Assembly: GCA_002483135.1 (NCBI GenBank)
Contig: DLHI01000007.1
Coordinates: forward strand, 441,857 to 505,856
Direction: 5' to 3'
DNA length: 64,000 nucleotides
Origin: Hyphomonadaceae bacterium UBA7672
GTDB lineage: Bacteria > Pseudomonadota > Alphaproteobacteria > Caulobacterales > Hyphomonadaceae
Each line of letters begins with the position of its first letter. Positions within the stretch are counted from its first letter, which is position 1. The position numbers and the translations under genes were made by a program. The notes below the pieces were generated by a model, which made no database searches, was not told where the DNA came from, and saw nothing but the letters and a program-made list of their open reading frames with translations. Below are positions 57,141 to 64,000 of this stretch, piece by piece.

Positions 57141-59171
57141 CTATGGCGCAGGCTCTGTGTCGTCGATTGTCTTCACGATGATGGATGAGATGTCGACGCC
57201 GAGGTTCTTGCCGGTGGGGTCCGCCCAGATTGCGATGATGTCGAACGATGCGGGCGGCGCCAGGGGCACGGTATAGACGAACGTCTGCGTGGAAAATTCG
57301 TTCGTGAGGGAAAGCTCCTGCCATCCGCTGGACTCGGGCGCGCCCGAGCGCGAATACATCACGCGCAGGCGGGTAGAGCCACGTTCGGGCGAGGCGCGTG
57401 CGGTCACCTCGACCTGGACGCGGCGTCCCGAAAACAGCCGCGCGGTTGGGCCATCGAGGCGCGTCAGCACGCCATCCCCATCGCCGACTGGCGCGCGTTC
57501 GGTGCTAATGGATCGAGCCTCGTACGCGGCGCCGTCGGGCCTGATCTTTCCAGTGTCGCCCAGTTTCTCGACGACCAGAAACGTGTTGAGCCGGCCTGGT
57601 TCCGCGAGTACGGCCCGCTGCGGATGCAGGGCTGCGGCGGTGCTCACGATTGGCTTCGACCGAACGGCAACGGGCGCAAACTGGGCGGGGGCAGGCGCGG
57701 CCTTGATGCTGACGATGCGGAAATTGTCTGAGGAAGCGCCCGAGCCGACACCGATGCGTTTGCCGATGGCGCTGGCCGGCACGACAAGCTGGATGCGCTG
57801 CATGCCTGCGCCAATCTCGCGCCGTACGGCGCGTTGCTCGAGATAGCGATGCTCGGCATCGGCGGTCTCGAAGAAGACATGAGCAACGTCCGGCAGGGAC
57901 GTTTCAATTTCGACGCGCAGACAGCTTGAAGCGCCAGCGAAGGCGGGCGCCGTGAACTCGACCGAGGGATAGATCGGGATTTGTCCGTCGCGCCCCTGCG
58001 GCGGGTTTTCCGGCGCGGACAGCGAGCTGGCCTGCAGATCGACCGCCTGATCCCACTGGCACTGATCGGCCGCGATGTCGGCGCCATCCGTTACCCAGCG
58101 TCCGATCGGGCTCAGCCAGCCAATGTAACTATCCGAGCGCACGCGCGACAACAGCGCGCGCTCGACCGTGCTGACGATCAGGCGCTCCGTGTCGGCGAGG
58201 GCTTCCGGCACCTGGCGGCGGTTGTCCTCGATGTGCAGCAGTTGCGCATTGCCGATCATGGCCTCGAGGGTTCCCCCGATTTGCGCGTAGAACGAGTCGT
58301 GCACGATGAGTGTCTTCGGGCCGTCAATGCGATTGGCGGCAATCGCGGACAGGGCCGGTTCGCTGGACAGGTCAGGGACGGGCGAGGTCTCGTCGGGGCT
58401 AATCAGCAACATTCGCCGCAGGTCGGTTGCGCGCGGTTTTGCGCGCGGCTCCAGCGGGAGGTTTCCGGGGAAGCTGGCGGGGAAGCCGGGGCGACCAAAC
58501 CTGCGCATCAGGTCGCCGGCAGCGAGGAAGCCGGTGACGGGAAGCCAGTGCGTGTCGGTCCGGAAATAGGTGTCGCCGGTCTTGCCCAGCGCGCGGACAA
58601 GCGGCGTGTGGTGGAGGATGCTCGGCAGGTTCGCTTCGGCGAGCCGCCTCTCAAGGTAGTCGGCTGTCTCGAAGTAGCAATCCAGAAGCAACGCGGCGCG
58701 GCCTTGTACGGCGTCGCGTTCGACGCTGGCCTTGTTCGGCGCGATTGCGAGCACGAAGGGCAGGTGCGCGGCGGCGGCGATCTCGCCGAGCATGACCACG
58801 GCTTCGATGTCCCTGCGGTTGGCGTCGAGCTGGGGGCAGGTCCAAGACGCGATTTCCGGCTTGTAGAACAACCATCCAGGCGCGCCCGACACCACTTCGT
58901 CCGCGTCGGCAAAGCCCAGCGCCTCGAACATCAGCGTATTCTTCGTCGAGATCGCCATGCGCCGCAGGTCCGAGCGCTCGAAGATCGCGTCCGCCAGTTG
59001 CTCGCGAGCCTCGCCTTCTGGCGCGATGGTCAGCATCGGGTCCGGCATGCCGGTCTGTGCGCGCTGCTCGTAGGGCTGGGCCGGACCGTAGACGAGTATC
59101 CAGCCGATCGGCGCGGCCGCGAATGCCGCGAAGAGGACGAGCTGGATGACTTTGAGGATGCTGGCTGCCAT
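57141..59171 (-). CDS. AlgX/AlgJ-like SGNH acetyltransferase-fold protein with extra C-terminal domain
   Basis: The 676-residue protein has an N-terminal membrane helix (about 7-29) and then an AlgJ/AlgX-like SGNH domain to about residue 360. The family features are GDTYFRTDTHWLPVTGFLAAGDLM (Asp-x-His) and IVHDSFYAQIGGTLEAMIG (nucleophilic Ser). The last about 300 residues form beta-rich segments (for example CLRVEIETSLPDVAHVFFETADAEHRYL) not found in AlgJ and may bind polysaccharide. With the MBOAT gene four bases upstream it probably transfers acetyl groups to an exopolysaccharide or other glycan. The glycan is unknown. Confidence 0.84.
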   Translation of the reverse strand: MAASILKVIQLVLFAAFAAAPIGWILVYGPAQPYEQRAQTGMPDPMLTIAPEGEAREQLADAIFERSDLRRMAISTKNTLMFEALGFADADEVVSGAPGWLFYKPEIASWTCPQLDANRRDIEAVVMLGEIAAAAHLPFVLAIAPNKASVERDAVQGRAALLLDCYFETADYLERRLAEANLPSILHHTPLVRALGKTGDTYFRTDTHWLPVTGFLAAGDLMRRFGRPGFPASFPGNLPLEPRAKPRATDLRRMLLISPDETSPVPDLSSEPALSAIAANRIDGPKTLIVHDSFYAQIGGTLEAMIGNAQLLHIEDNRRQVPEALADTERLIVSTVERALLSRVRSDSYIGWLSPIGRWVTDGADIAADQCQWDQAVDLQASSLSAPENPPQGRDGQIPIYPSVEFTAPAFAGASSCLRVEIETSLPDVAHVFFETADAEHRYLEQRAVRREIGAGMQRIQLVVPASAIGKRIGVGSGASSDNFRIVSIKAAPAPAQFAPVAVRSKPIVSTAAALHPQRAVLAEPGRLNTFLVVEKLGDTGKIRPDGAAYEARSISTERAPVGDGDGVLTRLDGPTARLFSGRRVQVEVTARASPERGSTRLRVMYSRSGAPESSGWQELSLTNEFSTQTFVYTVPLAPPASFDIIAIWADPTGKNLGVDISSIIVKTIDDTEPAP

Positions 59172-59175
59172 CGCG

Positions 59176-60597
59176 TCAGAACCTGAAATAGAGGAACGGA
59201 CTGAAGTCGCTGGACAGAGCCAGCACGCCAGCGATCAGCAGGCAGGCGGCGATGTATCCGGTCTTTGCAAGCTCGCGCATCCAGCCGCCGCTCGTACCAG
59301 TGAAGACGCCAATCGTCGGTCCGCGTGGGGCGAAGAAGATCAGGCTTCCCAGCAGCATGACAATGACGACCCAGGGTGTGACCACTTGCTCCACGGACGC
59401 CGGCATGGCCGCGCCAAGTCGCGCAGGATCGAACATCGCGATGAGGTATTGCGCCGCGTGCGTCAGAGAGCCGGCGCGGAACAGCACCCAGCCGATGATG
59501 ACCACGGGAAGGACATAGATGAAGCGCGGAATCCAGTTGGTGATCGTGTTCGCCTTCCCCTTCAGCACAAGCCGCTCAAGCACCAGGAAGCCGCCGTGAT
59601 AGAGGCCCCAGATGATGAAGGTCCACGCCGCGCCGTGCCAGAGGCCGGTGACGAAGAACACGATCAGCAGGTTGCGATATGTCTTCATGGCGCCGAGGCG
59701 GTTTCCACCTAGCGGAATGTAGAGATAGTCGCGGAACCAGGTGGACAGCGAGATGTGCCAGCGACGCCAGAATTCGGTGATCGTCGAGCTCGAATAGGGG
59801 TGCTGGAAGTTTTCCATGAGGCGGATGCCGCACATCATGGCGATGCCGATGGCCATGTCGGAATAAGCCGAGAAGTCGAAGTAGATCTGCAGCGCGTAGG
59901 CGACGGCGCCGAGCCAGGCGGTGGCTGGATTGAGTTCGGCGGCGGGAACCGCAAAGCAGGCATCGGCGACAAGCCCAACCGTGTCGGCCACCAGCAGCTT
60001 CTTGAGCAGGCCATGGCCAAAGCGTGCAGCGCCGGCCGCAGCAGAATCGAGCGAGGGCTTCGGCTTGTGGAAGTCCTGGATGACGTCACGGAAGCGGACG
60101 ATCGGACCGGCGATCAGGTGAGGGTAGAAGGACTGCCAGGCGCCGAAGACGATCAGCCGTTTTTCGGCTGGCGTGTCCTTGCGCCAGACGTCCATCAGGT
60201 AGGAGATCGATTCGAATGTGAAGAACGAGATGCCGGCCGGCAGGATGATGTACTGAAAGTGTTTCGACGTATCGAGGCTGGCCAGGCGATCGAGGATGCC
60301 GGCGCCGAACAGAGCGTACTTGAAGAAGGCCAGCACGGCGACGTTGGCCAGGATTCCAAAGATCAGGATCCAGCGCTTGCGGGTGCGCTCAAGCCAGAGG
60401 CCGACATACCAGTTGAACAGGATGGAGCCGACCAGGATGAAGACGGCCCAGCCGACGTCCCAGTAGTAGAAGACCAGGCTGAACAGCAGGATGGAGATGC
60501 TGTGGCCCCAACCCCGCGTCAGCAGGATCGCGACCAGGGACAGGGGCATGAAGAGAAAAAGGAAAAACGGCTCGGTGAAAACCACGCCCAACCCCAC
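59176..60597 (-). CDS. MBOAT-family O-acyltransferase (AlgI-like)
   Basis: The 473-residue inner-membrane protein has about ten helices. It has SYLMDVWRKDTPAEKRLIVFGAWQSFYPHLIAGPIVRFRDV (about 133-173), FDFSAYSDMAIGIAMMCGIRLMENF, WRRWHISLSTWFRDYLYIPLGGNRLG and LWHGAAWTFIIWGLYHG with the catalytic His. This matches AlgI, which passes acetyl groups across the membrane to AlgJ/AlgX partners. The start is GTG at 60597 by frame, with another GTG four codons later as an alternative. It is coupled to the downstream SGNH gene. Confidence 0.93.
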   Translation of the reverse strand: MGLGVVFTEPFFLFLFMPLSLVAILLTRGWGHSISILLFSLVFYYWDVGWAVFILVGSILFNWYVGLWLERTRKRWILIFGILANVAVLAFFKYALFGAGILDRLASLDTSKHFQYIILPAGISFFTFESISYLMDVWRKDTPAEKRLIVFGAWQSFYPHLIAGPIVRFRDVIQDFHKPKPSLDSAAAGAARFGHGLLKKLLVADTVGLVADACFAVPAAELNPATAWLGAVAYALQIYFDFSAYSDMAIGIAMMCGIRLMENFQHPYSSSTITEFWRRWHISLSTWFRDYLYIPLGGNRLGAMKTYRNLLIVFFVTGLWHGAAWTFIIWGLYHGGFLVLERLVLKGKANTITNWIPRFIYVLPVVIIGWVLFRAGSLTHAAQYLIAMFDPARLGAAMPASVEQVVTPWVVIVMLLGSLIFFAPRGPTIGVFTGTSGGWMRELAKTGYIAACLLIAGVLALSSDFSPFLYFRF

Positions 60598-60675
60598 AAG
60601 CCGCTACGCGCGCGCAATCCCCAGCGCTCTTCAATGCTTAACACTGCGGTTTGCAAGGCTGCAAACAGCTAGGAT

Positions 60676-60690
60676 TATCGATTCTCGATA
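60676..60690. promoter_or_regulatory. Short palindrome upstream of hslV
   Basis: TATCGA-TTC-TCGATA, a perfect 6-bp inverted repeat in the divergent gap between the MBOAT gene and hslV, 61 bases before hslV. It may be an operator; no protein is assigned. Confidence 0.4.
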
Positions 60691-60750
60691 AATTTGCTTG
60701 TTGGCCCGGGACACACGAGATAGACTGCTCAACGGTCAGGAAGAGCAGGC

Positions 60751-61299
60751 ATGTCGTCGGAACCCACTTGGCATTCAACCACCATTCTTGCCGTGAAGAA
60801 GGGGCGCAAGCTCGTCGTCATGGGAGATGGGCAGGTGTCGATGGGGCAGACGATCATGAAGGGCAATGCCCGCAAGGTCCGGCGGCTCGGCGAGAAGGGT
60901 GAGATTATCGCAGGCTTCGCAGGCGCCACGGCAGACGCCTTCACGCTTTTTGAGAGACTTGAGCAGAAGCTCGAACGGTTTCCCGGCAATCTTCAGCGCG
61001 CCGCCGTGGAACTGGCCAAGGACTGGCGCACTGACAAATACCTCCGGAATCTCGAAGCCCTCATCATCGTGGGCGACGCGACATCACTGCTCGTCATCAC
61101 GGGCAGGGGCGACGTGCTGGAGCCGGAGTTTCCTATCGCGGCCATTGGTTCAGGGGGCAACTACGCGCTGTCCGCCGCACGAGCGCTGTATGAGTACGAA
61201 GATGACGCCGAAAAGATCGCACGCAAAGCGATGACGATCGCGGCCGAAGTCTGCGTCTACACAAACAGCAACTTCGTGTTGGAGACACTGGATGTTTGA
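60751..61299 (+). CDS. hslV: ATP-dependent protease subunit HslV
   Basis: HslV is the peptidase chamber of HslUV, related to proteasome beta subunits. It has 182 residues, with a short propeptide ending WHS and the mature N-terminal TTILAVKKGRKLVVMGDGQVSMG, where Thr10 should be the nucleophile. AGFAGATADAFTLFERLEQKLE, ELAKDWRTDKYLRNLEAL and IGSGGNYALSAARAL are typical. It overlaps the next gene by 8 bases. Confidence 0.96.
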   Translation: MSSEPTWHSTTILAVKKGRKLVVMGDGQVSMGQTIMKGNARKVRRLGEKGEIIAGFAGATADAFTLFERLEQKLERFPGNLQRAAVELAKDWRTDKYLRNLEALIIVGDATSLLVITGRGDVLEPEFPIAAIGSGGNYALSAARALYEYEDDAEKIARKAMTIAAEVCVYTNSNFVLETLDV

Positions 61300-62455
61300 C
61301 CGCACTGACATACGCGCAGCCGTAGAGGCAGGCGCGATAAGCGACGAGGGCGCCAAGCGCTTCGAAGCCTTCCTCAAGGCCCGCAACGATCCCGATCGCA
61401 TGCTCGATCCGGAGAATTTGCGCTTCCTCACCAACTTCAATGACGTGTTCCTGACCATCGGCATTGTTGTGCTGATGGGCGGCTTGGGCTTCCTGTCGGC
61501 GATCACGATGATCGACCTGATGGGCTTGCCACGCATGGCCGATCCGGAAACCGTCGCCGAGGCGAGCGAGTTCGCCAATCGCATCAAGATGGTGGTGATG
61601 CTTGCGCCGTTGCCGCTGCTGGCGGGCGCATGGCTGCTGGCGGAGTATTTCACAGGCAGGCGGCGGCTTCTGTTGCCGTCGATGGCGTTGAGCTTCTTCG
61701 TCGTGTGGGCGGCTTCCGTTTCGGCGGCCGGGCTGGTGAGCCAGTTCATCTCGGACTCGCAGATGCTTGCAGGCGCCGATGGCGAGTTCAATCCGTTCCA
61801 GGCGCTGACCAGCATGGGCTATGCAGGTTTTGCGGCGGCGACCCTGGCTTCGGCTGCGCTGTTCTGGCGCTTCCGTCTGCCGTTCTCGCTGTTCCTGCTG
61901 GCGGGCTCGATCGCCGGGCTGTTCTATACGGCTGTCGTGCAGGCGGCCGGCATTCAGGGCGTGACGCTGATGCTGGGCGGGGCGGTGACGCTCGCGGTTG
62001 GGGTTGGCACGCTGGTCGCGGCGATCCTGTTCGACATGAAGGACCCGACGCGTTCGACCCGCAATTCGGATCATGCCTTCTGGCTGCACATGGCGGCTGC
62101 CCCGCAGATCATCTTCGGGGTGCGCGCGCTGGTTCTGGGCTCTGGGTTCGATGAAGCCTCGACGCAGTTTGCGACCGTGATGCTGATCGTGCTCGTGCTG
62201 TTCGGGGTGACCTCGCTGGCGATCAATCGCCGGGCGCTGATCGTCTCCGGGCTCGTGACGTTTACGGCCTCCCTGTGGGTGCTGGTGAACAATTCGGGCT
62301 GGGGCGGGCTCAACTCGCTGATGCTGACGGCGCTGATCGTGGGCGGATCCATCGTCCTCCTGGGCGGCGGCTGGCGCACGGTTCGCCGTACGGTGCTGAA
62401 GGTGTTCCCGCAGGAGGGGACACTGGGGCGGATCTTCCCGCCGGAGCCTGCATAG
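61292..62455 (+). CDS. Polytopic membrane protein of unknown function
   Basis: The 387-residue protein begins with a cytoplasmic helical region (MFDRTDIRAAVEAGAISDEGAKRFEAFLKAR) like that of DUF2157-type proteins. About nine to ten membrane helices follow between residues 52 and 365. The C-terminus is basic (RTVRRTVLKVF). It overlaps hslV by 8 bases and precedes hslU, so the three are probably co-transcribed. In many bacteria hslV and hslU are adjacent, so it interrupts the usual pair. No catalytic motif is visible. Confidence 0.82.
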   Translation: MFDRTDIRAAVEAGAISDEGAKRFEAFLKARNDPDRMLDPENLRFLTNFNDVFLTIGIVVLMGGLGFLSAITMIDLMGLPRMADPETVAEASEFANRIKMVVMLAPLPLLAGAWLLAEYFTGRRRLLLPSMALSFFVVWAASVSAAGLVSQFISDSQMLAGADGEFNPFQALTSMGYAGFAAATLASAALFWRFRLPFSLFLLAGSIAGLFYTAVVQAAGIQGVTLMLGGAVTLAVGVGTLVAAILFDMKDPTRSTRNSDHAFWLHMAAAPQIIFGVRALVLGSGFDEASTQFATVMLIVLVLFGVTSLAINRRALIVSGLVTFTASLWVLVNNSGWGGLNSLMLTALIVGGSIVLLGGGWRTVRRTVLKVFPQEGTLGRIFPPEPA

Positions 62456-62477
62456 CGGGCAGGCGACTATCCTGTGG

Positions 62478-62592
62478 TGTCATTCCGGACGCACGCGCGA
62501 GCGTGCGAGCCGGAACCCAGGGGCCGCGAGCGCTTGCGCCCGTGGCTCCTGGTTTCCCGCTCTTCGCCCTTCGGGCTGCGGCGGGAATGACA
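62478..62592. repeat. Family 4 inverted repeat element, complete
   Basis: TGTCATTCCGGACGCACGCG ... GGGAATGACA with two hairpin arms (CGCGAGCGTGCG and GCCCTTCGGGC). It lies in the operon between the membrane protein and hslU. Confidence 0.85.
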
Positions 62593-62682
62593 CCGGGATG
62601 GTGTCGCTGACAGAAGTTGCTTGCTGCGACTGACAGCCATGAGCTAGCGAAGCTGCTCCCGCCTCACTAGCTATTGGCCATC

Positions 62683-63987
62683 ATGTCCGAATTCACGCCG
62701 CGCGAGATCGTTTCCGAACTGGACCGCTATATTGTGGGCCAGCCTGAGGCCAAGCGCGCGGTTGCGCTGGCGTTGCGCAACCGGTGGCGGCGCAAGCAGC
62801 TGCCGGATGCGCTGCGCGAGGAAGTGACGCCGAAGAACATCCTGATGATCGGACCCACGGGCGTGGGCAAGACGGAGATTTCGCGGCGACTGGCGAAGCT
62901 GGCCAAGGCGCCGTTCCTGAAGGTCGAGGCGACCAAATTCACCGAGGTGGGTTATGTCGGCCGCGATGTCGAGCAGATCGTGCGCGATCTGGTGGAGGTT
63001 GCGATCTCCATGGTGCGCGAGCGGCGGCGGAAGGAAGTGCTGGGCAAGGCGGAGGCGAAGGCCGAGGATCGCGTGCTTGATGCGCTGGTCGGCGCAACCG
63101 CGCAGCCTTCGACGCGCGAGAGCTTCCGCGCGAAGCTTCGGGGCGGGCTGCTCGACGACAAGGAAATCGAGATCGACGTGACCGACACGGCCAACCCGAT
63201 GGGCGGGTTCGACATTCCGGGGCAGCCGGGATCGAGCATCGGCATGGTGAACCTTGGCGAGCTGCTGAAGGGATTTGGCGGGCGGCAGAAGCGCGTGCGC
63301 ACCACGGTGAAAGAGGCGTACAAGCCGCTGATCCAGGAAGAGTCGGACAAGCTGCTGGACGACGAGACCGTGAAGCGCGAGGCGCTGAGCGTCACCGAGA
63401 ATGACGGCATCGTCTTCCTCGACGAGATCGACAAGATTGCCTCGCGATCCGAGCGGGCGGGGGCGGATGTCTCGCGCGAGGGCGTGCAGCGCGATCTTCT
63501 GCCGCTGATCGAGGGAACGACGGTTGCGACGAAACATGGGCCGGTGAAGACGGACCATATCCTGTTCATCGCGTCGGGCGCGTTTCATGTGGCGAAGCCT
63601 TCGGACCTATTGCCCGAATTGCAGGGGCGGTTGCCGATCCGTGTCGAGCTGAAGGCTCTGTCGCGCGACGATCTCAAGCGCATTCTGACTGAGCCTGAGG
63701 CCAGCCTCATCCTGCAATACACGGCGCTGATGAAGACCGAGGGCGTTGAGCTTTCATTCGCTCCGGACGCCATCGAAGCGATTGCCGACATTGCGGTGCA
63801 GGTGAACGACTCGGTCGAGAACATCGGCGCGCGGCGGCTTCACACCATTCTCGAGCGGGTGCTGGACGAGATCAGCTTCTCGGCTTCGGAGAAGCCGGGC
63901 GAGGCGTTCGCGATCACCGGCGCCTATGTGCGCGAGAAGGTGGCCGCGATGGCGGGCGACAAGGATCTGTCGAAGTACATTCTTTGA
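62683..63987 (+). CDS. hslU: ATP-dependent protease ATPase subunit HslU
   Basis: HslU is the AAA+ unfoldase that feeds HslV. It has 434 residues. FTPREIVSELDRYIVGQ begins the family N-terminus, Walker A is GPTGVGKTE, and GYVGRDVEQIVRDL is the pore loop (GYVG). The I domain lies roughly at 105-245, Walker B is FLDEIDK, and AFHVAKPSDLLPELQGRLPIRVEL is followed by the C-terminal DLSKYIL that docks into HslV. ATG at 62683 gives the family N-terminus; TTG at 62674 is in frame. The gene is complete. Confidence 0.97.
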   Translation: MSEFTPREIVSELDRYIVGQPEAKRAVALALRNRWRRKQLPDALREEVTPKNILMIGPTGVGKTEISRRLAKLAKAPFLKVEATKFTEVGYVGRDVEQIVRDLVEVAISMVRERRRKEVLGKAEAKAEDRVLDALVGATAQPSTRESFRAKLRGGLLDDKEIEIDVTDTANPMGGFDIPGQPGSSIGMVNLGELLKGFGGRQKRVRTTVKEAYKPLIQEESDKLLDDETVKREALSVTENDGIVFLDEIDKIASRSERAGADVSREGVQRDLLPLIEGTTVATKHGPVKTDHILFIASGAFHVAKPSDLLPELQGRLPIRVELKALSRDDLKRILTEPEASLILQYTALMKTEGVELSFAPDAIEAIADIAVQVNDSVENIGARRLHTILERVLDEISFSASEKPGEAFAITGAYVREKVAAMAGDKDLSKYIL

Positions 63988-63989
63988 TC

Positions 63990-64000
63990 TGGGACCGCCG
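63990..64000. repeat. Possible start of another family 7 repeat
   Basis: CTGGGACCGCCG closely matches the first bases of the 26776 element (CTGGACCGCCGG) but is cut by the window end. Confidence 0.4.

Noticed and set aside
57981..59186. 401-codon open frame opposite the AlgX-like gene
   Set aside because: Shadow frame; the minus strand encodes a coherent SGNH protein with membrane helix.

Overview
The window is about 65% GC and almost fully coding. It comes from an alphaproteobacterial chromosome, most likely Caulobacterales (Caulobacter/Hyphomonas/Maricaulis-like). The main reasons are the gene order hemE-origin-ppsR-maf-aroE-coaE-dnaQ-secB-Tim44 and the block mnmE-mnmG-rsmG-parA-parB with holA-lptE-leuS. 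GANTC (CcrM) and CtrA-type sites at the origin and a ferrochelatase with an extra C-terminal cysteine cluster agree with this. No tRNA, rRNA, IS transposase, prophage or CRISPR array is visible. The genus cannot be named from the sequence alone.

Layout: 1-8.6 kb carries the 5' part of an ammonium transporter, ftsK, a small oxygenase, a dienelactone-hydrolase-like enzyme and mnmE. 8.6-13.6 kb is the chromosome-segregation block mnmG-rsmG-parA-parB, with five parS sites, four of them inside coding sequence. 13.6-19.2 kb has a HigBA-type toxin-antitoxin pair and then holA, lptE, leuS and a DUF3576 lipoprotein on the minus strand. 19.4-38 kb is a mixed accessory region: porin, YggS, Baeyer-Villiger-type monooxygenase, lysoplasmalogenase, L,D-transpeptidase, OmpR-type regulator, adenosine kinase, ATP-grasp enzyme, exonuclease III, LolA-like carrier, three tandem small membrane proteins, a VapBC pair, a cold-shock protein and a large pentapeptide-repeat membrane protein. 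38-42.2 kb is rho-hemJ-hemH-hemE. 42.28-42.57 kb is the likely replication origin. 42.6-49 kb continues with ppsR-maf-aroE-coaE-dnaQ, secB, Tim44 and Smr. 49-55 kb holds hisBHA and hisFE, separated by a membrane nuclease-like gene. 55-60.6 kb pairs an EAL c-di-GMP phosphodiesterase with an MBOAT/AlgX-like O-acetylation pair. 60.7-64 kb is hslV, a membrane protein and hslU.

The most unusual feature is a set of dispersed palindromic repeats of about 100-160 bp. Two DUF559 (Vsr-like) nuclease genes, at 10.7 and 46.6 kb, are each enclosed by such repeats in the same way: a complete repeat 4-9 bp beyond the stop codon and a half repeat upstream of the start. The two genes sit in different repeat families. 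This resembles the REP/RAYT arrangement but with a different nuclease, and is the best candidate here for an undescribed system.

Two further points concern replication. The origin has 13 GANTC sites in 264 bp. The strand composition (G versus C), judged by eye, appears to switch near the parS cluster at 8-10 kb and not at the hemE/ppsR origin about 33 kb away, which suggests a rearrangement near the origin.
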